From NCBI RefSeq assembly GCF_030297175.1, contig NZ_AP028070.1:310001-374000 (forward strand): a stretch of 64,000 nt of DNA. The letters are read 5' to 3'. The stretch is from Marinobacter sp. LA51 (GTDB taxonomy: Bacteria > Pseudomonadota > Gammaproteobacteria > Pseudomonadales > Oleiphilaceae). The notes under the pieces were generated by a model, which did no database searches, was not told where the DNA came from, and saw only the letters and a list, made by a program, of their open reading frames with translations. Every line of letters begins with the position of its first letter. Position 1 is the first letter of the stretch. The position numbers and the translations under genes are program-made. Positions 54,275 through 62,468 of the stretch are shown here, in pieces.

Positions 54275-55195
54275 TTACCGCGACAGGTCCGCGTACACGC
54301 GACTGGTCAGATCCTTCTGGATCTGAAGTCGGTCAGTAATGCCCTGTACAACCTGCATGCGTGCCACGGCGCCACTTTGGATTGCCTCCATGGCGCGCAG
54401 CGCGTCACCGGATTGCTCCAGGCAGTGGTTGCAGGACTTGGCAATCTGGTCCATGCCCTCGCCGGCATCGGTGGCTGTGGTATTCAGGTTGTCGGCTATG
54501 GCGCGAATGTCCTCGCTGGATTGGTTTGCCCGCAAAGACAGGTTGCGGACTTCGTCGGCAACCACCGCAAACCCGCGACCGTGTTCGCCGGCGCGGGCGG
54601 CCTCAATTGAGGCATTGAGCGCCAGCAGATTCGTCTGTTTGGCGATGTCCTGTATTTTTGCAACGATGTCGGCGATTTCTTCCGACTGATTTCCCAGTTC
54701 GTTGAATACCGTGTCGATGCGTTCCATGTAGCTTGCCAGCTCGCGGATGGCGGCCTCTGAGCCACTGATGCAGGCGTGGCTCTCGGTCACTTTTGCGCCG
54801 GATGCCTTGGCCAGCTTTCCGGCCTCGGCCATCTCGGCCAGGATCGAATCGACGTTGGCGCGCAGGTCATCAAGGTGTGCCATGAGATCCGGGTCAGGTT
54901 CGGACGCCTGCACTGGCTGCTCAGGAGCAAGTGCTTCAGGTGTGGGGTCTGGCAGTTGCGGTTCGGCAGGGACCTCGACATAGCGGGTTTCAGTGACTGT
55001 GATCGGGTACTTCAGGTAGCAAAGCCAGGACAGGCTGGCGAATGCCAGGGCGACTGAGGCGAGCACAGTCTCCTTTGCAGAATCGGCGCTGAGCAGAAGA
55101 GTGACAATGGCGGCAAAGACGCCAGCGAGTGCGATCAATGCAAAGTATTTGGTAGGGCGGGATGGCTCGGAGGCCAGGGTGGCGGTGTTGGCCAT
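54275..55195 (-). CDS. short methyl-accepting chemotaxis protein without a sensor domain
   Basis: Protein of 306 residues. Two membrane helices (about 17-36 and 44-62) are joined by a very short loop, so there is no periplasmic ligand domain and no HAMP. A cytoplasmic part carries the chemoreceptor tip ([43 protein letters not shown]). It may sense the uptake or metabolism of aromatic compounds from the cytoplasm or membrane. XylS-type boxes lie 68-103 bases upstream, and it sits between the importer and pcaD genes. Confidence 0.88.
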   Translation of the reverse strand: MANTATLASEPSRPTKYFALIALAGVFAAIVTLLLSADSAKETVLASVALAFASLSWLCYLKYPITVTETRYVEVPAEPQLPDPTPEALAPEQPVQASEPDPDLMAHLDDLRANVDSILAEMAEAGKLAKASGAKVTESHACISGSEAAIRELASYMERIDTVFNELGNQSEEIADIVAKIQDIAKQTNLLALNASIEAARAGEHGRGFAVVADEVRNLSLRANQSSEDIRAIADNLNTTATDAGEGMDQIAKSCNHCLEQSGDALRAMEAIQSGAVARMQVVQGITDRLQIQKDLTSRVYADLSR

Positions 55196-55262
55196 GGTTC
55201 GGGTTCCATCGGACTAAGGTTGTTTCTGCAACAAGAAACTAAGGGCTGCGAGCCCCTGAGCC

Positions 55263-55298
55263 TATCCGTAGGCTGCAAACCATTATCCGTATTTTGAA
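55263..55298 (-). promoter_or_regulatory. tandem XylS-type boxes before the chemoreceptor gene
   Basis: On the minus strand, TGCA-N6-GGATA at 55277-55263 is a perfect consensus match, and TTCA-N6-GGATA at 55298-55284 is one mismatch away, spaced 21 bases. A TAGTTT -10-like element follows the proximal box at 55242-55237. The arrangement equals those before the porin and importer genes. Confidence 0.75.
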
Positions 55299-55307
55299 CA
55301 CCGGCCA

Positions 55308-55339
55308 CCAAACAGGCTGGCTCACGCCAGTCTGTTTGG
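55308..55339 (-). terminator. hairpin terminator after pcaD
   Basis: Arms CCAAACAG-CTGG and CCAG-CTGTTTGG with one internal mismatch and a six-base loop, starting 10 bases after the pcaD stop. No long T-run follows. It separates the catIJ-pcaFD unit from the chemoreceptor promoter. Confidence 0.65.
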
Positions 55340-55348
55340 TGAGAACGA

Positions 55349-56137
55349 TCAAACGCAGTGTTGTACCAGCAGATCGCAGAACTGGTCGGGGCACTCCACG
55401 GAGGGTACGTGACCTATTCCGTCCAGAATAACCGGCTCCTTGCCATCACAGTGTTCGCCCAGTGTCTTTAGCGTGTCCGGCGGTGTTGCTACATCGTCGC
55501 GACCGCCAAGCAGCAGGATCGGGAGCTTGTGTCCGGCCAACCGGCCACGGAAGTCGCAGCGTCCGAGCATTTCACACAACAGTCCGTAACTGCGCCCGTC
55601 ACCCCGTCCCATAATGACCTGCCAGCCATCCAGCAGCGCCGGTTCGGCATCGCACGCCGCCTGGCCGAACCAGCGTGGCACTATGTCTGAAGCCATGGCG
55701 GCGAGCCCCAGCTTGCCGACGTTGGCTGAGCGCTGGTTCCAGGCTTCGGGGGTGCCAATAACGGCGCCGGTATTGGTCAGTGTTGCGGACAGCAGTTGGT
55801 CCGAGTGCTGGCTGATCAGTTGTTGGCCAATGACGCCTCCGATGGAGGTGCCAGCGAAGTGGAAAGAGGTTGCTCCTGCCTGTTTCACTAACAGCAACGT
55901 CTCGTGCGCCAGGTATTCTGGGGTGATCTCGTCACTGGCTTCTGGCCAGCTGGCACTGGCGCCGTGGCCGGGAAGATCCCAGGTTAGCACTCGAAACCTT
56001 TCGAGCAGAGCCGGTAGCATGTCGTCCCAGACGCCCTGAGTCATACCCAGAGGGTGGGCAAGCACCAATAAGGGTTTTGCGCTGTCGCCAAGCAGGCGGT
56101 AACAGATGGTCCGGCCGTTTTCTTTTAAAAATGCCAT
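55349..56137 (-). CDS. pcaD: 3-oxoadipate enol-lactonase
   Basis: Alpha/beta hydrolase of 262 residues that opens beta-ketoadipate enol-lactone to beta-ketoadipate. The nucleophile Ser98 is in FAGTSIGG, an oxyanion motif HPLG near 28-31, and the catalytic His in GIGHVPSVECP near the C-terminus. The start at ATG 56137 has GAGG 8 bases upstream; a longer in-frame start at 56209 lies inside pcaF. It is 14 bases after pcaF. It works directly after CatC. Confidence 0.9.
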   Translation of the reverse strand: MAFLKENGRTICYRLLGDSAKPLLVLAHPLGMTQGVWDDMLPALLERFRVLTWDLPGHGASASWPEASDEITPEYLAHETLLLVKQAGATSFHFAGTSIGGVIGQQLISQHSDQLLSATLTNTGAVIGTPEAWNQRSANVGKLGLAAMASDIVPRWFGQAACDAEPALLDGWQVIMGRGDGRSYGLLCEMLGRCDFRGRLAGHKLPILLLGGRDDVATPPDTLKTLGEHCDGKEPVILDGIGHVPSVECPDQFCDLLVQHCV

Positions 56138-56151
56138 GGTCGTTTCCTCGC

Positions 56152-57354
56152 TCAGACCCGTTCGATGAGTGTAGCAATGCCCTGGCCCACGCCCACACAC
56201 ATGGTGCACAGGGCGTAGCGGCCACCGGTGCGCTGCAGCTGGTGGGCCGCCGTCATCAGCAGGCGGGCGCCGGACATGCCCAGCGGGTGGCCCAGGGCGA
56301 TGGCACCACCATTGGGGTTTACCCGGCTATCGTCGTCGGCAATGCCCAGCTCACGCAATACGGCGAGTCCCTGGGAGGCAAAGGCTTCATTCAGCTCAAT
56401 AACGTCAAGCTCGTCGACACCGATGCCCTGCTTCTCGAGCAGTTTGCGCACCGCCGGGACCGGGCCAATGCCCATGACGCGTGGCTCAACACCGGCAGTG
56501 GCCATCCCGAGGATCTTGGCCATGGGCTTCAGGCCCTGGGCCTTTACTGCGGCTTCGCTGGCCACCAGCATGGCTGCCGCACCGTCATTAACCCCGGAAG
56601 CATTGCCTGCAGTCACGCTACCATTGTCCCGGAACGGAGTCGGTAAGGCTGCCAGTTTTTCCAGGCTACTGCTGCGCGGATGCTCATCGGTATCAAACAC
56701 CAACGGCTCCTGCTTGCGGCGAGGAATGGATACCGGCACGATTTCCTCGGCGAAGATGCCGTCCTGTTGAGCCCGGGCAGTTTTTTCCTGAGAACGGAAG
56801 GCAAACAGGTCCTGGTCCTCCCGCGACACCTGGTACTGCTCGGCGACGTTTTCCGCCGTTTCAGGCATGGAGTCAATGCCGTACTGCTGCTTCATCAGAG
56901 GATTCACGAAGCGCCACCCAATGGTGGTGTCCTCGATCTTCTGGCCCCGTGAAAAACCGGAGTCAGCCTTGCCCATGACATAGGGCGCGCGGGACATGGA
57001 TTCCACGCCACCGGCCAGTACCAGCTCCATTTCGCCGGCACGAATCGCCCGGAATGCGGTGCCGACGGCGTCCATGCCGGAACCACACAATCTGTTAAGG
57101 GTGGTGCCTGGTACTGACGTCGGCAAGCCGGCCAGCAGGGCCGACATCCGAGCGATGTTGCGGTTGTCTTCGCCGGCCTGGTTGGCGCTGCCCATCATGA
57201 CTTCGTCGATTGCGGCCGGGTTCAGGTCTGGCGCCTGCTCCAGTACGGCCTTGAAAATATGCGCAGCGAGATCATCAGGGCGCACGCTGGCCAGGCTTCC
57301 GCCAAAGCGGCCAATGGCGGAACGGCGGGGATGGCAGAGAAATACGTCAGTCAT
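56152..57354 (-). CDS. pcaF: beta-ketoadipyl-CoA thiolase
   Basis: Thiolase of 400 residues that cleaves beta-ketoadipyl-CoA to succinyl-CoA and acetyl-CoA. Catalytic Cys90 in NRLCGSGMDAV, His in GGAIALGHPLGMSGARL and the C-terminal Cys in CTMCVGVGQG are present; NQAGEDNRNIARM is typical of PcaF. The ATG at 57354 has GAGG upstream. It follows the CoA-transferase B subunit by 8 bases, completing the lower pathway. Confidence 0.93.
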   Translation of the reverse strand: MTDVFLCHPRRSAIGRFGGSLASVRPDDLAAHIFKAVLEQAPDLNPAAIDEVMMGSANQAGEDNRNIARMSALLAGLPTSVPGTTLNRLCGSGMDAVGTAFRAIRAGEMELVLAGGVESMSRAPYVMGKADSGFSRGQKIEDTTIGWRFVNPLMKQQYGIDSMPETAENVAEQYQVSREDQDLFAFRSQEKTARAQQDGIFAEEIVPVSIPRRKQEPLVFDTDEHPRSSSLEKLAALPTPFRDNGSVTAGNASGVNDGAAAMLVASEAAVKAQGLKPMAKILGMATAGVEPRVMGIGPVPAVRKLLEKQGIGVDELDVIELNEAFASQGLAVLRELGIADDDSRVNPNGGAIALGHPLGMSGARLLMTAAHQLQRTGGRYALCTMCVGVGQGIATLIERV

Positions 57355-57362
57355 GGTGAACC

Positions 57363-58151
57363 TCACTGTTGGCCCGATTGAGTTGAAGCGTGATGGGCAT
57401 GAGTGCGCGCTTTCAGATCACGTAAAATCTCAAGCTCTTTGGCAGACGGCTCCGGTGTGGTCTCCAGCTGATCCGCAAAACGGATTTCCCAGCCGGTCGC
57501 CTCGATAACGTCTTCCCGGGTCACGTTCGGGTGCAGGGAAGTCACCACCAGCTCCTTGGTGTCCGGGTCTGGCTTGAGAATGCACAGGTCAGTGATCACC
57601 ACCGTGGGGCCGCGACCAATATTGGGCACGTTATCCCGGGCCTTGCCGTCACGGCCGAAACCAACGGTGGTCACGAAATCCACGTCCTTCACGAAGGTGC
57701 GCTTGGAGTGCTTCACGGTAATGAAGACTTCCTTCGCGTTGGTGGCGATTTCCGGGGCACCACCGCCACCGGGCAGGCGCACTTTGGGCTCCCGGTAATC
57801 ACCGATCAGGGTGGTGTTCAGGTTGGCGAAGCGGTCGATCTGGGCGGTGCCCAGGAAACCGACGCTGATGTGGCCGCCCTGGAGCCAGTAACGGAACATC
57901 TCCGGAACGCCGACCGTGGTCAACGCCGATTCGCACAGTTCGCCATCACCGATGGACAGCGGCAAGACGTCCGGTTTGGTCTGCAGGGTGCCGGACTCGT
58001 AGATCAGGGTAACATCGGGGGCGTGGGTCAGCCGTGCCAGGTTGGCGGCTTCACTGGGCAGGCCGATGCCGACAAAGCAGGTCATGTCATTGGTCAGTGC
58101 GCGGGCGGCAGTGACACTCATCATTTCTGAAGAGGAAAATTCGAGGCTCAT
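57363..58151 (-). CDS. catJ: 3-oxoadipate CoA-transferase subunit B
   Basis: Beta subunit of 262 residues of the succinyl-CoA:3-oxoadipate CoA-transferase, with the CFVGIGLPSEAANLARLTH and GGGGAPEIATNAKEV motifs. The CoA-transferase glutamate is expected in the YESGTLQ region. The protein is nearer CatJ than the shorter PcaJ. AAGGAG lies 7 bases before the ATG, which overlaps the catI stop. Confidence 0.9.
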   Translation of the reverse strand: MSLEFSSSEMMSVTAARALTNDMTCFVGIGLPSEAANLARLTHAPDVTLIYESGTLQTKPDVLPLSIGDGELCESALTTVGVPEMFRYWLQGGHISVGFLGTAQIDRFANLNTTLIGDYREPKVRLPGGGGAPEIATNAKEVFITVKHSKRTFVKDVDFVTTVGFGRDGKARDNVPNIGRGPTVVITDLCILKPDPDTKELVVTSLHPNVTREDVIEATGWEIRFADQLETTPEPSAKELEILRDLKARTHAHHASTQSGQQ

Positions 58152-58966
58152 CACGCAGCTCCTTTTTCAAAAACATTGTCTTTCAGCCAGGCCTGGAAGG
58201 TGTCTCGGTCCCGGGCGATGCCGTCCCACTCTTTGTAGAAAGCGTTGTCGCGGTCGTAATAGCCCAGCGCATAGGACGGGCTCGCGCCTTTGGGGGCTTC
58301 GGCAATGGCAGTAACAGCCCAGGACGGCAGCACGCAGGCGTTCACGGAAGCGCCAAGATCATCCACCACTTCTTCAACGGTGACGATGCTGCGTTTGGCG
58401 GCCAGTACGACTTCTTTCTGGATGCCGACAATGCCTTCGATCAGCACGTTGCCTTTGCGATCGGCACGCTGGGCATGAATGACTGCAACATCCGGGCGCA
58501 CGGACGGTACGGCGGCCAGGCGTTCTCCGGTGAATGGGCACTCAATGAACTTGATCTGATCGTTCACCTTTGGCAGATCGCTGCCGACATAGCCGCGCAG
58601 AACGGCCAGCGGCAGGCCCGCGGCACCTGCTTCATAGGCGCAGGCCATGGCGGCGTGACTGTGTTCCAGGATTTCCAGCTTGTTTGGCCAGCTTTTCTCG
58701 ACCGCATCCCGTAGGCGGTGCAGCGAGCCGACCCCCGGGTTGCCGCCCCATGAGAAGATCAGTTTCTTGGCGCAGCCGGCCCCAATCATCTGGTCGTACA
58801 CCAGGTCTGGGGTCATACGGATCAGTGTCAGGTCACGTTTTTCCTGACGGATGATTTCGTGGCCTGCAGCGAACGGGATCAGGTGGGTAAAGCCCTCCAT
58901 CGCAACGGTGTCACCGTTGTTGATGTGTTTGCTTACCGCGTCCCGGAGAGAGAGGAATTCAGCCAT
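58151..58966 (-). CDS. catI: 3-oxoadipate CoA-transferase subunit A
   Basis: Alpha subunit of 271 residues. MEGFTHLIPFAAGHEIIRQ, KLIFSWGGNPGVGSLHRLRDA and CPFTGERLAAVPSVRPDVAVIHAQ closely match CatI-type subunits. It is the first gene of catI-catJ-pcaF-pcaD, which converts the enol-lactone to central metabolites. The ATG at 58966 has GGAG 8 bases upstream. Three IclR/PcaR-type sites lie between it and the divergent IclR gene. Confidence 0.9.
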   Translation of the reverse strand: MAEFLSLRDAVSKHINNGDTVAMEGFTHLIPFAAGHEIIRQEKRDLTLIRMTPDLVYDQMIGAGCAKKLIFSWGGNPGVGSLHRLRDAVEKSWPNKLEILEHSHAAMACAYEAGAAGLPLAVLRGYVGSDLPKVNDQIKFIECPFTGERLAAVPSVRPDVAVIHAQRADRKGNVLIEGIVGIQKEVVLAAKRSIVTVEEVVDDLGASVNACVLPSWAVTAIAEAPKGASPSYALGYYDRDNAFYKEWDGIARDRDTFQAWLKDNVFEKGAA

Positions 58967-58996
58967 CGCAGTGTCTCCATCGTGATTTGACAATAA

Positions 58997-59111
58997 GTTC
59001 GATATACGAACATAAGTTTATTATGCGAACATCATGGCGTGATTCGATTTGCAGCGTCAAGTACAAAATTTCATCAATTTGGCTGGGTGCACGAATGTTC
59101 GGAGTGCGAAC
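58997..59111. promoter_or_regulatory. three IclR/PcaR-type operator sites
   Basis: GTTCG-ATATA-CGAAC at 58997-59011, GTTTA-TTATG-CGAAC at 59016-59030 and GTTCG-GAGTG-CGAAC at 59097-59111. The known PcaR site (GTTCGATAATCGCAC) shares the frame. They fill the 197-base divergent gap between catI and the IclR regulator, fitting control of both. Confidence 0.75.
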
Positions 59112-59163
59112 GAGCTGCTACCATGCGCTGACCCTGACTTCCAAGGGCGCTTAAGGAGCTTAA

Positions 59164-59943
59164 ATGGACGATAAAATTCTCAAGCCCGGAGATCGGGATT
59201 ACGTGGGTGCACTGGCTGCCGGGCTGGAAATACTTCAGGCCTTCGATGCGGAGCACCCACGCATGACGTTGAGCGAAGTGGCAGCGCGAACGGAAATGGA
59301 CCGGGCCAAAGCGCGGCGTTTCCTGCTGACATTGCAGGCACTCGGGTTTGTGAAGCGGGCCGGGCGCCAGTTCGAACTCACGCCTCGGGTTCTACAGCTG
59401 GGCTACGCCTACCAGGCGTCGAATCAGTATCGGGCGGTGATTCAACAGTATCTCGAAGCCATCACGGCGGAGCTGGGGGAGTCTTCGTCACTGGCTGTGC
59501 TCGATGGTGACGACGTGGTCTATGTTGTTCGTTCTGCCGCACGGCATCGGCTTATGGCAATCACGCTCTCGGTGGGGACGCGATTGCCAGCGGCATACAC
59601 CTCGATGGGTCGAGTGCTGCTGGGTCAATTGCCGGATCACGAGCTGGACGCCTTTCTCGGACGGGTTCAGTTATCTGCACTAACGCCTTCCTCGGTTACC
59701 TCGGTAGACGCTTTGCGAAATGAGATTCAAAGGGTGCGCGAGCAGGGGTACTCTCTGGTGGACCAGGAGCTGGATCAGGGCCTTCGGTCGGTGGCTGTGC
59801 CGGTCTTTGCAGGTAGCGGTGAGCTACTGGGCGCCATCAACGTCAGTACCAATGCCGCCAGGGTGGATATGGATACCCTCATGGGCCTGTATCTCCCGCG
59901 GCTCCAGGATGTTGCCGAGAAGATCAGACAGGCAGCCCGCTGA
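59164..59943 (+). CDS. pcaR: IclR family regulator, PcaR-type
   Basis: Regulator of 259 residues with an N-terminal winged HTH (about 15-75, MTLSEVAARTEMDRAKARRFLLTLQALGFV) and an IclR effector domain (LGESSSLAVLDGDDVVYVVRS; GYSLVDQELDQGLRSVAVPV). PcaR/PcaU proteins respond to beta-ketoadipate or protocatechuate. Divergent from catI, with three GTTCG-N5-CGAAC-like sites between them. Naming it PcaR rests on this context as much as on sequence. Its stop abuts the stop of the LysR gene. Confidence 0.8.
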   Translation: MDDKILKPGDRDYVGALAAGLEILQAFDAEHPRMTLSEVAARTEMDRAKARRFLLTLQALGFVKRAGRQFELTPRVLQLGYAYQASNQYRAVIQQYLEAITAELGESSSLAVLDGDDVVYVVRSAARHRLMAITLSVGTRLPAAYTSMGRVLLGQLPDHELDAFLGRVQLSALTPSSVTSVDALRNEIQRVREQGYSLVDQELDQGLRSVAVPVFAGSGELLGAINVSTNAARVDMDTLMGLYLPRLQDVAEKIRQAAR

Positions 59944-60846
59944 TCACGGGTAGCGCCCGGTCAGGCGATTTTGCACCAGTTCATCCAGGATCGTGTTGGC
60001 CAGGCGCATGACCGCGTTCGGGTTTTCCCCTCGCCGGCGGGAGGCGATCACCGGGGTGGTGATGTTGGGGTCTTCCAGCGGTGTAAAGTCCACGCCTTCA
60101 CGGTTAAGTTTGCGAACCTGCTCCGGCACCAGAGTGAATCCCATCTCGGAGGCCACCAGTGATAGCGCCGTTTGCAGGTCGTTCACATGTTGGCTGACAT
60201 GCACCTTCAGCCCACGCCGGTGGAACAGGCCCTGAGTGATGTCGGCAAAGTTGGGTCCCGGCCCTGAAGGAAAAACCACCATCGGCCAGTGGGATAGGTC
60301 TTTCATGGACGGTGGATTGCGGGTCAGCTCATGTCCGGATGGGATGGCGGCGATGATGGGCTCGTCAAAAAGCAGTTCCTGCTCCACATCCGGATCGTCA
60401 ATACTGACTCTTCCAAAGCCGATATCGATCTTGCCCGTTTTCAGGGCTTCGACCTGCTCGCGAGTTTTCAGCTCGTGCAGGACAATCTCCAGATTTTTGT
60501 TTCGCCGCAGTCTCCGTACCATCAATGGCAGTTGGCCATAGAACACCGACGGTACGAAGCCGATGGAGAAAATGGTCTTGCGATGCTGGGCAATACGCTG
60601 GGTGTCCTCCACCGTTGCCGCAACTTTGTCCAGAATCTGCCGGGCCTGTTCCAGGAAAAACTCACCGCCGTTGGTCAGCTCCAGTCCCCGGGGTTTGCGG
60701 ATGAATAATTCGACTCCGACTTCCTCTTCAAGTTGTTTCATGGCGCGGGTTAATGGTGGTTGCGCAATGAACAATTTTTCTGCCGCCCGAGTCAGGTTGC
60801 CTTCATCTCCCACTGCAACGAAGTACCGCAGGTGTCTCAGCTCCAT
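59944..60846 (-). CDS. LysR family regulator, CatR/CatM/BenM-type
   Basis: Regulator of 300 residues, opening MELRHLRYFVAVGDEGNLTRAAEKLFIAQPPL in the CatM/BenM style, with the HTH at about 18-40 and a co-inducer domain from about 90. It should respond to cis,cis-muconate (and perhaps benzoate) and activate the divergent catBCA-ben genes. A consensus ATAC-N7-GTAT site lies 3 bases upstream of its own start codon, which fits autoregulation. Confidence 0.88.
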   Translation of the reverse strand: MELRHLRYFVAVGDEGNLTRAAEKLFIAQPPLTRAMKQLEEEVGVELFIRKPRGLELTNGGEFFLEQARQILDKVAATVEDTQRIAQHRKTIFSIGFVPSVFYGQLPLMVRRLRRNKNLEIVLHELKTREQVEALKTGKIDIGFGRVSIDDPDVEQELLFDEPIIAAIPSGHELTRNPPSMKDLSHWPMVVFPSGPGPNFADITQGLFHRRGLKVHVSQHVNDLQTALSLVASEMGFTLVPEQVRKLNREGVDFTPLEDPNITTPVIASRRRGENPNAVMRLANTILDELVQNRLTGRYP

Positions 60847-60848
60847 CC

Positions 60849-60863
60849 ATACCTCCAGGGTAT
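60849..60863. promoter_or_regulatory. CatM/BenM-type operator ATAC-N7-GTAT
   Basis: A perfect ATAC-N7-GTAT dyad, the consensus for CatM and BenM, lies between the LysR start (60846) and catB (60953), 90 bases before catB. It places the regulator at the usual recognition-site distance from the catB promoter. The rest of the 106-base gap holds an additional GTTC-N9-GAAC dyad (60887-60903). Confidence 0.75.
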
Positions 60864-60952
60864 CGGTTGCTACTTAATCAATATTGGTTCGTGTCCGTGG
60901 AACTTCGTATTGTTCGAATCACAGGTTTTTTAATTCGTGATCCGGAGATCCC

Positions 60953-62074
60953 ATGTCCGCAACCATCCAGTCCATTGAGGCAGTATTGGTCGATATCCCG
61001 ACCATCCGCCCCCATAAGCTCTCCATGACAACCATGGGGGTTCAGAGCATGGTGATCGTGCGGATGACGGACTCCAATGGGCTTGAGGGCCTGGGTGAGG
61101 CCACCACCATCGGTGGCCTGGCTTACGGTGCAGAGAGCCCGGAAAGCGTGAAACTTACGATTGACACCTATTTCACTCCGCAACTGATTGGCCAGCCAGC
61201 CGAGAATATCAATACCCTGAGAGTAATGTTAAACCGCTCCACCCGCGGTAACAACCTGGCACGGTCGGCCATTGAAACAGCGTTGCTGGATCTGCAGGGC
61301 AAACGCCTGAATCGTTCGGTAGCGGATCTACTTGGCGGGGCGGTCCATCGGCACATTCCGGTGCTGTGGACTCTGGCCAGCGGTGATACCGACCAAGATA
61401 TTGAAGAAGCCCGCGGTCTCATCGAAACCCGTCGGCATTGTGACTTCAAACTCAAGATCGGTTCCCGCCGTTTGATGGACGATGTCCGTCATGTGGCCGC
61501 CATCAAAGAGGCTGTCGGTGAGTCGGCCAGTGTTCGTGTTGATGTCAATCAGGCCTGGGACGAAGCCACTGCCGCGAAAGGTATGGCTGAGCTTCAGGCT
61601 GCCGGCATCGATCTGGTCGAACAGCCCACCCCAATGAAGGACTATGCCGCGCTGGTGCGCCTGTCCAACAAATTCCATCTGCCGATTCTTGCGGACGAAG
61701 CCGTAGCGGATGCCAAGGATATGTACGCCCTGGCTGCGGCCGGCTTTAGTGGCGCTGTTGCCATGAAGATCGCCAAGGCCGGTGGGCCGATTCGGGCCCT
61801 TGAGCAGGCTTCCGTTGCCCAGGCGGCCGGTATCGGCTTGTACGGCGGCACCCTGCTGGAGGGCACGATCGGCTCTGTGGCCTCGCTGCACGCCTGGTCC
61901 ACCCTGGAAACCCTGCACTGGGGGACGGAGATGTTCGGTCCCTTGCTGATGAAGGACGACATCGTAGCCAAGCCCTTGCGCTTTCACGACCACGGTGTCG
62001 ATCTACCCGAGGGCCCAGGCCTGGGAATCGAGCTTGATGAAGACAAGTTGACCTATTACAGCCGGAAAGCCTGA
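60953..62074 (+). CDS. catB: muconate cycloisomerase
   Basis: Enolase-superfamily enzyme of 373 residues that converts cis,cis-muconate to muconolactone. The KxK pair (Lys166, Lys168 in FKLKIGSRRL) and the metal-ligand regions VDVNQAW, LVEQPTP and LADEAVAD are visible. The N-terminal MLE domain opens EAVLVDIPTIRPHKLSMTTMG. GGAG precedes the ATG. It is the first gene of catB-catC-catA-benA. Confidence 0.94.
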   Translation: MSATIQSIEAVLVDIPTIRPHKLSMTTMGVQSMVIVRMTDSNGLEGLGEATTIGGLAYGAESPESVKLTIDTYFTPQLIGQPAENINTLRVMLNRSTRGNNLARSAIETALLDLQGKRLNRSVADLLGGAVHRHIPVLWTLASGDTDQDIEEARGLIETRRHCDFKLKIGSRRLMDDVRHVAAIKEAVGESASVRVDVNQAWDEATAAKGMAELQAAGIDLVEQPTPMKDYAALVRLSNKFHLPILADEAVADAKDMYALAAAGFSGAVAMKIAKAGGPIRALEQASVAQAAGIGLYGGTLLEGTIGSVASLHAWSTLETLHWGTEMFGPLLMKDDIVAKPLRFHDHGVDLPEGPGLGIELDEDKLTYYSRKA

Positions 62075-62108
62075 GGCGCCGGAAGACATCGAGAACGGAG
62101 GAAAGCAC

Positions 62109-62399
62109 ATGCTGTTTAAAGTCGAGATGAAGGTGAATATTCCCCACGACATGCCGGCAGAAGTTGCGGCTGACATCAAGGCTCGGGAAAAAGCCTACGC
62201 CCAGGGCCTGCAAGAGCAGGGCAAATGGCGTCACCTCTGGCGGGTGGCAGGAAGCTACGCCAACGTCAGCATTTTTGATGTGGAAGACAACGCGGAATTG
62301 CAGGAGCTGATCAGCAACCTGCCGCTGTTTCCCTACATGGATATCACTGTCGCGCCCCTGTGCCGGCACCCGTCGTCCATCCAACAGGACGATCGTTAA
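62109..62399 (+). CDS. catC: muconolactone delta-isomerase
   Basis: Small ferredoxin-like enzyme of 96 residues, the normal length, moving the double bond of muconolactone to give beta-ketoadipate enol-lactone. MLFKVEMKVNIPHDMP, RHLWRVAGSYANVSIFDV and LPLFPYMDITVAPLCRHPS are characteristic. GGAGG precedes the ATG. It lies 34 bases behind catB. Confidence 0.95.
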   Translation: MLFKVEMKVNIPHDMPAEVAADIKAREKAYAQGLQEQGKWRHLWRVAGSYANVSIFDVEDNAELQELISNLPLFPYMDITVAPLCRHPSSIQQDDR

Positions 62400-62468
62400 A
62401 TCCAACGCCCCGTTGCTAACCGATGAGCTGATCAAAGCAACAACAACAAAAGAATTGGGAGACCAACA

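Noticed and set aside
60887..60903. GTTC-N9-GAAC dyad in the catB promoter region as an IclR site
   Set aside because: Spacing differs from the 15-base IclR/PcaR form, so I list it only as a dyad.
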